From: Isochrysis galbana
Lineage: Eukaryota > Haptophyta > Isochrysidales > Isochrysidaceae
DNA length: 25,000 nt
Assembly (NCBI GenBank): GCA_018136815.1
Contig: JADDIW010000031.1
Location: 1-25,000, forward strand
Reading direction: 5' to 3'
The position numbers and the translations under genes were made by a program. Shown here piece after piece: positions 16,337 to 24,145 of the stretch; within the stretch, counting starts at the first letter, position 1; every line of letters begins with the position of its first letter. The notes under the pieces are model-generated. The model saw only the letters and a program-made list of their open reading frames with translations. It made no database searches and was not told the origin of the DNA.

Positions 16337-16861
16337 ATGGCGCTCCGCCTTGTGCTCACGTGGGCTCTCGTGGGCGCGACGGCGCTGCATGCGCCGAGAG
16401 AGATCCCGCGCCGCAGCGCACTCGCAGGCGGACTAGTCGCTGCTGGCACCCTCGGCATCTCTTTGCCTACCAGTGCGAAGAAGCCGCTGCTCGCCGAGAG
16501 AGTAGCGCTGTTGGACGCAGAGACGGCTGAGCGCAACAGCAACGGTGATCCAGCGAAGCACATGCCCAAGGTACGGATCGACCCATCAGTCACAAAGGTG
16601 GGTATTAAGGGAATTTCTTCCCAGGTCGACGTCCTCATCCCACATGTGATGGAGGGCGAGCCCAAGCCGCACTTTATCGAGCTCATCTGGCTCAAGGATA
16701 AGGCCACATCACAGGTCATCGCAGCCAAGAAGCTCTCGTCGGGGGACGCTGCACCTCCCATCCTCACCGCGTACGTACCACGAGGGACAGAATGCGTCCC
16801 TCTGGCATACTGCAATCTGCACGGGCTCTGGGAAGGAAAACCTTTCATCGTCACCTGGTAG
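16337..16861 (+). CDS. Superoxide reductase (neelaredoxin type), probably plastid-lumen targeted
   Basis: Reduces superoxide to hydrogen peroxide at a non-haem iron bound by four His and one Cys. Numbering from an in-frame ATG at 16298, the expected ligands are visible: H88 in KHMP, H116 and H125 in PHVMEGEPKPHFIELIWL, C172 and H175 in AYCNLHGLW. The catalytic Lys before the first His is present (K87), while the Glu usually before it is Ala. There is no N-terminal desulforedoxin domain, so it is the one-iron class. I choose the ATG at 16337 because MALRLVLTWALVGATALHA is a good signal peptide. It is followed by PRRSALAGGLVAAGTLGISL and PTSA|KK, a twin-arginine-like thylakoid segment with an AxA-type cleavage site. 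This suggests ER entry, then plastid import, then Tat transport into the thylakoid lumen (inference). No introns. SOR is classically prokaryotic. Confidence 0.88.
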   Translation: MALRLVLTWALVGATALHAPREIPRRSALAGGLVAAGTLGISLPTSAKKPLLAERVALLDAETAERNSNGDPAKHMPKVRIDPSVTKVGIKGISSQVDVLIPHVMEGEPKPHFIELIWLKDKATSQVIAAKKLSSGDAAPPILTAYVPRGTECVPLAYCNLHGLWEGKPFIVTW

Positions 16862-16878
16862 GCTAGTGGCCTGGGGTA

Positions 16879-16946
16879 GGCCTCCTAGTGGTCCGTATTT
16901 TGGAAAACTGCACATTCATCCCTAGAGATTCCCCTATTAGGAGGCC
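16879..16946 (+). other. Inverted repeat in the SOR 3' region
   Basis: GGCCTCCTA (16879-16887) and TAGGAGGCC (16938-16946) are perfect complements (9 bp, 50-nt loop), starting 18 bp after the stop codon. It could be a 3'-UTR stem-loop. There is no further evidence. Confidence 0.4.
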
Positions 16947-17587
16947 AAGTAGGTTTTAGACCTTCCGATCCGAGAAGAGACAATCGTTGATTGATGATGA
17001 CTCAGCAACGGGCAGCTCTATCGATCTATCACAGTCAGCATCCTGGGTGATAGCTAGCCTAGTCTATAGCATGTGCTCTACGACGACAAATGCGAATCCG
17101 GACACATTGCTCTGTGTTTCGGGGAACGACGTCGATGAGGGGAGATCGTGCGCGCTCAGTGGTAAACAGGTTTACAGACAACAGCCTTTCGTTTTCATGT
17201 TTCCCACTTTGTCCTTGTGCTTGCTGTCTGTCTCATCTATCACTATCATCAAGCTCCATATTGATATTGATCTTTTGCCGGCGAATATCGAAATCGAATA
17301 TTCTCAGTGATCCAAGTTTGTTGTCCGCTGAATTCAATCAACTGAGTCTACCATGCCCAATCGTGGATATACTTGGTCAGTTTGTTGAGAGAGAAACAAG
17401 CTAACTTTTGGGATTCGGGAGGGGATATTCTACTGTCATATTTCATGCGGTATGTGGTATGTAGCTGGGAGCCTACCTGAGTACCGGGGGCTAACATAGT
17501 ACATGAGAATTTTAGACACGTGGGTGTTGCCGGCCGGCGGCGGCGGGCCCTCCTGCTGGCCGCCTCGGCGGCGCATAGGGAGCACCC
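16947..17587. other. Intergenic, no gene seen
   Basis: AT-richer DNA with only short chance frames (for example 107 and 104 codons around 16987-17404, not resembling protein families). The last ~70 bp before the next ATG is GC-rich and should hold the leader of the J-domain gene. Confidence 0.5.
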
Positions 17588-18790
17588 ATGTCCAAGCCGC
17601 CGTTCGAGGACTTCTATGCGGTGCTCGGGGTCGAGCCGGCAGCGAGCAAGGAGGAGATTCTGCGCGCTTACCGCAAGCGCTCGCTCTCTGTTCACCCCGA
17701 TCGATACAAGGGATCTGACCCTGAGGGCGCCATTGAGCAGTTCCACAAGCTGACGCAGGCGAAGGAGATACTCGAGGATGAGAAGGCACGCGCGGCGTTC
17801 GACAACGTGCTTCGAGCAAAAATGGCTCACGCCGCCCGGCAAGAGGCTCAAGAGGGCGGTCGCCGCCGCATGCGCGAGGATCTCGAGCAGAGAGAAGAGG
17901 CAGCGAAGCGGGGTCGCCAGGGGGGACCGACGCCAGCCGAAGAAGAGCGGCAGCGCGAGGCGATCGAAGCAGCAGCCCGGGCTGAGCTGCAGAGAGAAAT
18001 CGAGCGGCTGAGGCGCACAGGGCGCCTTGACCCTCGGCAGGGGTCGACAGCTCCCGAGATGGGCCCGCCTGCCACTGGAGGTGTGACTAGTGGTGCAGTC
18101 TCTGCCCTCCAGTCTGCTCCGGCAGTGTCCGCAGCAGCGATGGCAGCCGCACGGCGCACATTTTCCTTGGTGGTGTCGTGGCCACCTGGCACATCACAGA
18201 CAGAGGATAGTCTCCGCACGATCTTGGCAGCTGCCGCACCGACCCATGGTGCTGCAGTTCTGATTGGCAGCACCACCATTGCCGTGGTGGAGAATCGAGC
18301 CCTAGTTGAGCTCCCCGTTGTCGTCACCGAAGCATTAGTGCGATCTTCTTCATTGCATGAGAAGGGGCTCCGCATTAGCTATTCGAAAGGTGACAGTGCT
18401 GCTCGGGAGGCGGCTGCGGTCCTGGCAGTTGCAACCGCACCAGCACGTTGCGGCGACGTCGATTTGAATACGGTGGGGCATGGTGAGCAAGCATGTGGAG
18501 GAGCTACTAGGTCGTCCGTTTCTGTTGGCTTGCCTCCTGGCTGGAGAGCGACAACATCCCCCGACGGCCGCATATACTTTTACGACGTCAAAACTCGGAG
18601 AAGCCAATGGTTGTGTCCAACTCATCAGTCGGAGACAATTCGAGGCAGACAGGTGGCTAACGAGGTGGGCGCCGGGACGACTTCACGGAATGGAATGAGC
18701 CACGAGGAATACGAGGCGGCGACATTAGCGCGCCTCAAAGAGGCGGCTCGATCGCAGGCTGCGGCACTAGTAGGCGATGGCGTTGAGTAG
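17588..18790 (+). CDS. J-domain / RRM-like / WW protein (DNAJC17-like co-chaperone)
   Basis: 400 residues, no intron. Residues 7-73 are a J domain (FEDFYAVLGVEPAASKEEI, HPD at 36-38, FHKLTQAKEILEDEKARAAF), which stimulates Hsp70 ATPase. Residues ~80-145 form a charged helix. Residues ~190-267 resemble a degenerate RRM (TFSLVVSWPPG, then a second core strand LRISYSKG). Residues 315-344 are a WW domain (LPPGWRATTSPDGRIYFYDV, second Trp at 341). The C terminus, MSHEEYEAATLARLKEAAR, resembles the C-terminal helix of DNAJC17/Cwf23 proteins. J plus RRM is the DNAJC17 layout, linked to spliceosome function in the nucleus. A WW domain is an addition I do not know in that family; WW domains bind Pro-rich partners, common among splicing factors. 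Role by inference. Confidence 0.75.
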   Translation: MSKPPFEDFYAVLGVEPAASKEEILRAYRKRSLSVHPDRYKGSDPEGAIEQFHKLTQAKEILEDEKARAAFDNVLRAKMAHAARQEAQEGGRRRMREDLEQREEAAKRGRQGGPTPAEEERQREAIEAAARAELQREIERLRRTGRLDPRQGSTAPEMGPPATGGVTSGAVSALQSAPAVSAAAMAAARRTFSLVVSWPPGTSQTEDSLRTILAAAAPTHGAAVLIGSTTIAVVENRALVELPVVVTEALVRSSSLHEKGLRISYSKGDSAAREAAAVLAVATAPARCGDVDLNTVGHGEQACGGATRSSVSVGLPPGWRATTSPDGRIYFYDVKTRRSQWLCPTHQSETIRGRQVANEVGAGTTSRNGMSHEEYEAATLARLKEAARSQAAALVGDGVE

Positions 18791-18981
18791 ATTGCCAGCT
18801 GAAGGCACACAACAGCACACCACTTCATACTATTCCTCCACCACCACCCCTTAAGTCCCTTCTTTCTCTCTGGGCTTCATAATCGTTTGCTTGGCTGCTT
18901 CCATATAGTAATAACACTAATACTACTTGTTGGTAGCAGTGGTGGTATGGTTGGAGCTGTGGATCTTTAGCTGCCATTGTA
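18791..18981. other. Short spacer 3' of the J-domain gene
   Basis: AT-richer, with a CCACCACC run near 18838. No gene. Confidence 0.4.
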
Positions 18982-19078
18982 CAACTAAGTTTATACTTAG
19001 TTCGCCCATGGGGGGGCACGAGCCCCCCCCCTCTCCTCTCTCCACTCCTCCCCTGCCGTAGGGGAGGAACCACCCATG
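18982..19078 (-). mobile_element. Hairpin-terminated dispersed element, copy C (short)
   Basis: CAACTAAG-TTTATA-CTTAGTTCG at the left edge, then CCCATGGGGGGGCACGAG, a C run, CTCTCCACTCCTCCCCTGCC and GGGGAGGAACCACCCATG. This matches copy B almost base for base over ~97 bp, then similarity stops abruptly at 19078. The hairpin here is a perfect 7-bp stem. Confidence 0.75.
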
Positions 19079-19370
19079 TGGCGCCGTGCGCTGAGCCTGA
19101 GCAACGTCTCGATGGACGGGTACGCGGGCGGCAAGCTCTACGTGCCGCCCTCCGAGTAGGACCAGTTCCTCGCCGGTGTGGCGCGCTCCCTCGAGCGCGA
19201 AGAGTCGCTCTACCTCATCGAGCGGCGCAGCACGCCGCGCTGCCGCTGGCACGCCGACCTGGACATGCACGCCGAGCACGAGCTCGATCGACGAAGCGGC
19301 CGTGGCCGCCGTGGCACACCTGCTGCAGCAGACGCTCGCTGAGGTGCTCGGAGAGGCCGCCCGTAGCTGC
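19075..19370 (+). pseudogene. Decayed fragment resembling an archaeo-eukaryotic primase (giant-virus type)
   Basis: Reading from 19075, the fragment contains GGKLYVPP, a TAG stop at 19156-19158, then ESLYLIERRSTPRCRWHADL followed by DM. An IER/VER-type strand leading into a DLD acidic motif is characteristic of the archaeo-eukaryotic primase fold, notably the primase-polymerases of large DNA viruses and their relatives. A further open stretch in another frame (IDEAAVAAVAHLLQQTLAEV, from about 19289) would continue the fold as a helix, so there is also a frameshift. The start abuts copy C and the fragment ends by ~19370 next to a direct repeat. It is clearly not functional. The assignment rests on short motifs only; a cellular or transposon primase is an alternative. 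Confidence 0.4.
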
Positions 19371-19375
19371 TGTCC

Positions 19376-19401
19376 GTCCCATATTCGATGGAACGCGACC
19401 T
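19376..19401 (+). repeat. 26-bp direct repeat, left copy
   Basis: GTCCCATATTCGA followed by TGGAACGCGACCT. It is matched at 24 of 26 positions by 19986-20011. A third partial match, GTCCCATATTC, occurs near 19486. Confidence 0.7.
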
Positions 19402-19985
19402 TGCTATATTGCTATTTCTACATATATTCGAGTATTATTGTAAACGGACCATGGACAATTGACATTTGATGGCTCAACTTGAGTTATGTCCCATATTCAT
19501 ATTCAACCCAGGGAAGGAAACCCAAAATCAAGACCCCGCGGGAACTAAGCACACCAATATTCACGGAGGACCGAAAGGGCAGATTGAGAATGAGCAACAC
19601 CCTGAGCCAAGTGGCGGAAGTGCTCGCTGCTCGGCCTAGCCGAACGGCTGGCCTAGGACGCACCTACAACCCGCCCCGAGCCCAACTTGAAGGCGCTAAA
19701 ACACTGCGCAGTAACAGGAGCTTCAAAGACGACACGACGCCCGAACGACACGAACAAGAAACAGGTCGCCCAGCGACACAGACAGGAGAAAGGCGAGAAC
19801 ACTCGATGGGGACAAGTGCACCCCGTCCAGCCCAACTCCCCCCAACAACCTGAGCCCCTAAGTAGAGCACAAGGGGAGGTGCCGCAAGGCGGGTAGTGAG
19901 GGAGTGAGAAGGGAAGGGGCGTGCGCTACGAAATCGAATCTCAGTGCCACGCGCGAGGCGAGAATATTAAAAGGTTTTTTTTTAT
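19402..19985. other. Unassigned segment between direct repeats
   Basis: It contains a 124-codon frame (19479-19853) and an overlapping 69-codon frame (19687-19896). Both are rich in Lys, Arg, Gln, Pro and Thr and match no family I know. The composition resembles retrotransposon ORF1 low-complexity tails, but no diagnostic motif is present. It may be a mobile-element fragment. Confidence 0.3.
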
Positions 19986-20011
19986 GTCCCATATTCGACG
20001 GGACGCGACCT
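19986..20011 (+). repeat. 26-bp direct repeat, right copy
   Basis: GTCCCATATTCGA followed by CGGGACGCGACCT. Two mismatches to the copy at 19376-19401, 610 bp away in the same orientation. Confidence 0.7.
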
Positions 20012-20134
20012 GTGCGGTGAGAAACGGGCCCCGTTTGCATAGGCAAACGGGCGGACGGGCGGAGAGGGGCGGCTGGCGACAGGAGATTGGCGCAAGGCAA
20101 ACAAAACCACGCCATCCCAAAGGGGAGGTGGGAC

Positions 20135-20866
20135 AACACCCCCACTCCCCCGACTCTTCTCCCCCCGACATCTGGCGGCTTCCCCCGTGCACTACAAGCT
20201 ACAAGGAGGATTGGGGTGAAGGGCGTAGATATTGTCCGGTGCCCCCCCCCCCCCCCCCCCCCCGGTGATCCGTTCCCCCCTTCCTCCTGCGCCTACCGGG
20301 CTGGCGGCGGCCTCAGCCCCTACTTTTATCTGGTAAATAGTTGCGGGACCTGCACGCTAAATAAACTCTGCAGATTCGGGGCTAACACCTACTACCGTCT
20401 AGGTTTCACTGCCTTTCTACCAACATCGCCCTCATCTCCCTCTCCTCTACCTCCTCTCCTTCCCCCCTTCATTCCTTTCGTTTCGGTTTCCGGGGTCCGG
20501 CCTAGGGCCTAGGTGCACTACCTTAGGCCCAGTTCAGAGCCCCCCGCCTCTCCCTCGTTGGCACTCCTGAGCTCCAGGCTCCAGGGGCCCCCATGCTGCA
20601 CCTGTCTGCCTGTTGGCAGGAGGGGAGGGGGGGCTGGAGCGATGGACTGGCCACGACGGGCCAGGACGAGCGATCCAGGCGAGCCTGTGGGGCAGAGAGT
20701 GGGTCAGCAGGGCAGTGTGCTCCTAGGAAGCCATAGCAGGCATGCCCGGAGCCAGGAGGGTGGGTGGTTCCTCCCCCACGGCAGGGGAGGAGTGGAGAGC
20801 GGGGGGGGGGGGGGGGGGGGGGGCTCGCGCCCCCACCCAGGGGCAAACCAAGTATAAACTTAGGTG
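20135..20866 (+). mobile_element. Hairpin-terminated dispersed element, copy D (longest)
   Basis: It starts around ACACCCCCACTCC (20136), shared with the inner edge of copy B. Then come GTGCACTAC, a 22-nt C run, GGTGATCCGTTC, GCCTACCGGGCTGGCGGC, a private spacer, CTGGAGC, GCTGGAGCGATGGACTGGCC, GGTGGTTCCTCCCCC, GGGGAGGAGTGGAGAG, a 23-nt G run, GGGGCTCGCGCCCCC, and the terminal hairpin AACCAAG-TATAAA-CTTAGGT (20846-20865). Collinear with copy B in the opposite genomic orientation. It carries no credible coding frame, so it would be non-autonomous. Confidence 0.65.
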
Positions 20867-21013
20867 ACTATCTGAACACAAGGATGATTAAGGTGCAAGA
20901 GCAGTGGGCACATGGAAACGCCTACTAGTACAATCAATGCCAGGTGCCAAGCTGAGTAAGGACACTTCATCTAACATCTCATCGACGCCCTCACATTCTC
21001 GAGATTGCTTCGT
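20867..21013. other. Short spacer between element D and the ORC2 3' end
   Basis: No gene. It should include the 3' UTR of the minus-strand ORC2 gene. Confidence 0.4.
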
Positions 21014-22893
21014 TCATCTGTCTGAGACCGGCTCGGCAATAATTTTCTGCATCATATTGGGCGACAAAGTGCAATAGTAGCACTGCTTCTCGTTGGCCCC
21101 TCGACGTGTGCGTACCAGGTGGTGGTCAATAAATTCCGTCACATGACCTTTCAGCGCAGCCTCTGAGGAGACACAGAGCTTCTCACGGCAGGCGGCGTAA
21201 AGAGCAGGGAAAGAGAGCCCCGCTGACTTTGGATGATCCAGCTGGTGCTGGACGAGCACGAGGAAGACTTGCCTCGCATTCGTAGTGAGAGCCTCAAGGA
21301 CAACGTGTGCGGACCGGACCTCGCTCGATTCAGATGCATCCTGCAGATTTTCCAAGAGCTTATGCACCGTGTCCAGACATTCTGCAGCGTACGGCTGTGC
21401 AGTTGAGAGCTCCATCCAGAGCGGGTTGAGCTGCCGCGTCTGTTGTGCATCCCAAAGAAGAGCGGAGTTTCGGTGGGCGGTAGAGCCGATAAGGTGGACT
21501 TGGGGAAGCGATGCCAAGGTGGTGAGTATGCTTTGGTTAGCCTCCATGCGCAATGCGGGCGCGTCAATGCCGTGGATTACAATGTACACATGGGACGGAA
21601 TCTTGGCGGCGGCGCCTCCACCAGACTGCCGCGCCACCGCCGCGGCAGCCGGACCAAGTGCATCGAATTCGATCCTGTCCACCATGGCGTTATCTCGCGC
21701 CCTGCGCAGCCGCTTGCTAGGAGGGCTGTTGCGCTGCATACTGTCCATCGGAGTAAGAACATGAGAGCAACCACCCGAGTGGAAGGCGGGGAATGTGCAC
21801 CCTGGCGCTGCGCATAGTCTCTGGGTGGGGGAGCTACTTTCGTCATCGTGTGGTGTGTGAACCTGCTTGGATGCCATCGGGCTAGCAAATGAGTGATTGT
21901 CCGCCGACATCTCACCATCCTCGTTCATCGAAGCGTTTTTGGCAGATCCAAGCGCCGTAGCTGAGTACACATCCTCGTCACCTTGAGGTGCGGCCGCATT
22001 GAGAGGAAACTCGGAATTTTGCGAAATTCCGGGCTCACTCTCATCGGTGGGCATCAGGGTAGTCTCATTTGTCCCCCTTGCATCGACTTGAGGAGGAAGA
22101 AGCTTGAGCACACAGCCAAGGATGCCATCAGAGGCGTGTGATCCAGGCCGCGCCGCTTCGGCACGCAGCGCGGACAGAAATGCAGAATCGGTGGAAGAGT
22201 TCCGCCTCGCCTTGGCCGCAGTCATGAAGATGTGCCGCAGATGTGCACACAGGATGGCTGAGGTCCCAGCGGGAGGAGAGATTCTGAGGGCATGGAAAAT
22301 GTCGTAGAGCAGGTCGCGGATCGAGGCTCCTAGTGCATAGCCATTGAGGGTGAAGACAGGTCCCAGTTCTGCCAAATGAGAGCTGAAGTCGTTCAACACA
22401 GCCTGGAACATCAAGCAGAGGCGTGTTAGAGAGGATTGGCTGCAAGTGCTAGAGGGAGGTGAGGAAGGTCAGCAAATGTCATCCTCGGATATTGGCTGAT
22501 CGGCTCACGGGGTACAGTCAGCAATCAGCTCACCATTTTCGAGCCAAGCCCGTGTAAAAGGACCGAAAAGCCCGCATGAAGCCTCGCGTACCAGGCTGAA
22601 TACTCCTGCTGGTAATCGGTGCGCTCGCGCTCCGAATCAATGATTTGGCTTGCTGGCTTAGTCATGAGCGTATGTACTGCGTCAGAGAACACAGTCGACG
22701 AGAGGCCCTGGAGAGCAGAGAGCGTCCGCTTGTCACGTTGCATCCGCGGGCTTTTGCGCGAGGGGCGCTCCGACATGAAGAAATCGTCAGCTCCGCCCAT
22801 CTCATCCTCGTCCTCCGCCTCGTCCTCCTCCTCCTCTCCCATCAGCAGTTCATTGAGTCCCTCGTCAAGCCGTGCATCGCCAATCAGCGCCAT
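21014..22893 (-). CDS. ORC2: Origin recognition complex subunit 2, two exons
   Basis: Subunit of the ORC that marks replication origins and loads MCM in the nucleus. Coding exons are 22893-22534 and 22402-21014 on the minus strand, 582 residues, close to the 577 of human ORC2. Residues ~97-140 hold the conserved block EYSAWYARLHAGFSVLLHGL followed by GSKM, with the intron exactly after GSKM, continuing LNDFSSHL. Residues ~393-460 hold YIVIHGIDAPALR, LPQVHLIGSTAHRNS and LLWDAQQ, the AAA-like core. The C terminus is a winged helix (LTTNARQVFLVLVQHQLDHP, GLSFPALYAACREKL, VTEFIDHHLVRTRRGANE). About 190 extra low-complexity residues sit between these blocks. The start at 22893 (MALIGDARLDEGLNELL) is preferred to 23157, because the extra 88 residues translate a pyrimidine-rich leader. 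An acidic DEAEDEDE patch lies near the N terminus. Confidence 0.92.
22403..22533 (-). other. ORC2 intron
   Basis: On the coding strand the donor is ATG|GTGAGC at 22533 and the acceptor GTTCCAG at 22403. It is 131 nt, phase 0. It joins the GLGSKM motif to AVLNDF and is required, since the reading frame changes across it. Confidence 0.9.
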
Positions 22894-23273
22894 CACCTTG
22901 CGTCTATGGCTCCCGCACTCCCGCCCGTTTACTCGCTGTCGTGCACACGCCCCCGGTCTTCCTTTTGTTCCTCCCGTCCAACCCTCCCCACCGCAGAGGG
23001 GCCGAGAGAGAGATAGAGCGAGAGACAGTGAGACGAGAGGAACGCGCGGGAACGGGGGTGGGAGGCGAGAGAGGTTTTGGCGCTGCCGCAAGATTTTCCC
23101 GCCATCGTCTATCTCTTCCTCGATAAATCTATTTATCTTTGAATCCGCGCGGGGCATTCTTGCAGCACAGACATTCCCCCGCGCGCTCTTGCCTTGATTC
23201 TATGATACTAAAAATTCCGCGTGCGTTTACATAAAAACATTCTTGAAGGCGACCGCTAAGCTACAATGCTTCA
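22894..23273. promoter_or_regulatory. ORC2 upstream region
   Basis: Contains the ORC2 leader, with GA/CT-rich stretches at about 22990-23040, and then AT-rich DNA. An in-frame upstream ATG at 23157 could give an N-terminal extension. No motif can be assigned with confidence. Confidence 0.35.
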
Positions 23274-23416
23274 CCACAGAGACAGAGGCGAGAAGAGAGG
23301 AGGGAGAGAGGAAGAGGAGGAGGAGGAGGAGAGCGAGCCACAGAGACAGAGGCGAGAAGAGAGAAAAGCCGGGGGAGAAGGGTGAGGGTGAGCGAGGGGG
23401 AGAGATCGAGAGAGAG
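23274..23416. repeat. GA-rich microsatellite with an internal 26-bp direct repeat
   Basis: Purine-rich on the plus strand (GAG, GGA and AGAG units). CCACAGAGACAGAGGCGAGA plus AGAGAG occurs at 23274-23299 and again, identical, at 23338-23363. Confidence 0.85.
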
Positions 23417-23508
23417 AGAAGGATGTGCGGTTGTGTCGAGATACATATAGGAGTGGCAGTAGCGCAATAGCGGAGGTGAATACCAAGATCGCTATTGCAC
23501 GCTATCAC

Positions 23509-23536
23509 GCTATTGCTATTGCTATTGCTATTGCTA
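23509..23536 (+). repeat. (GCTATT)n microsatellite
   Basis: GCTATT is repeated four times plus a partial unit, preceded by looser CGCTATTGCACGCTATCACG units. The CTAT core is shared with the palindromes that follow. Confidence 0.85.
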
Positions 23537-23631
23537 CGCCATTGGCCATTGGCCCCTATCCCTATCCCCTATTGCTCGTACCCATACCCATAGGCAGCCT
23601 ACGAGGAGAAACGGAGAAACCCCCCCCGTTT

Positions 23632-23845
23632 GCTATCGGGGGATTTCCTCTTTCCCCGATAGCTATCTGGGGGTCCGCTTAAGGAGCTATCCCCCGATAG
23701 CTATCGGGGGATTTTCGCGGTCCCCCGATAGTTGTCGGGGGTCGGGGGGGCTGTTGGCGATCGGGAGCAAATTCCCCCCGACCCCCGATAGCTATAGCTA
23801 CCATATCGGCATATCGGCTCCCCCCCCCCGATATCTATCGAGGGG
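23632..23845. repeat. Cluster of CCCCCGATAGCTATCGGGGG palindromes
   Basis: Five related inverted units in ~215 bp. 23632-23641/23654-23663 is a 10-bp stem with a 12-nt loop. 23654-23672 is a near-palindrome. 23691-23710 is a perfect 20-nt palindrome. 23722-23741 has two mismatched central bases. About 23826-23845 is an imperfect CCCCGATAT/ATCGAGGGG unit. A further half-site CCCCCGATAGCTATAG lies near 23781. The cluster lies between the divergent ORC2 and CTF8 genes. Confidence 0.85.
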
Positions 23846-24145
23846 CGTTGGCTAGTTGGCTCCTGGGGGGTACAATAACACAGAGTGCAATCTCTAGACA
23901 AAGAGAAGGTGAGGGAGGATGCAGAAAGGGAGAAAGTGTCTACTCCTACTCTACTCTTTTCTTAGAAATTTAGTGTAGAACTCTCTTATATCTTACTAGT
24001 AGTAGTATCTATGTCTCACCGGCATTCTCGCGCCAAGAGGCAGCCTGAGCCTAACCCTGCCAGTTGTTGTGTGGGGCCGGCGCTCTGCCGAAGCGGCTCG
24101 TTGGCTTTCTCTTCCTCCCCTCTTTCTCGCTGCGGCTGGGAGCGC

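Noticed and set aside
14962..20866. A single large DNA transposon with long terminal inverted repeats (B and D as its ends)
   Set aside because: No transposase is seen between them, ordinary host genes are, and three further copies of the same sequence occur in both orientations nearby, so a dispersed element fits better.
14656..20866. Helitron, because of the terminal hairpin
   Set aside because: Helitrons end in CTRR a few bases after the hairpin. Only copy D has a CTGA nearby; the other copies do not, and no Rep/helicase sequence is present.
22894..23157. 88-codon N-terminal extension of ORC2
   Set aside because: It translates pyrimidine-rich leader into Leu/Ser runs. The start at 22893 gives a length matching the family.
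23243..23508. Open frames over the GA-rich repeat
   Set aside because: Simple-sequence translation (Arg/Glu/Gly or Ser/Leu/Pro runs) open in several frames at once.
23632..23845. CRISPR array
   Set aside because: The repeated units are palindromes of varying spacing without uniform unique spacers, and the window is eukaryotic.
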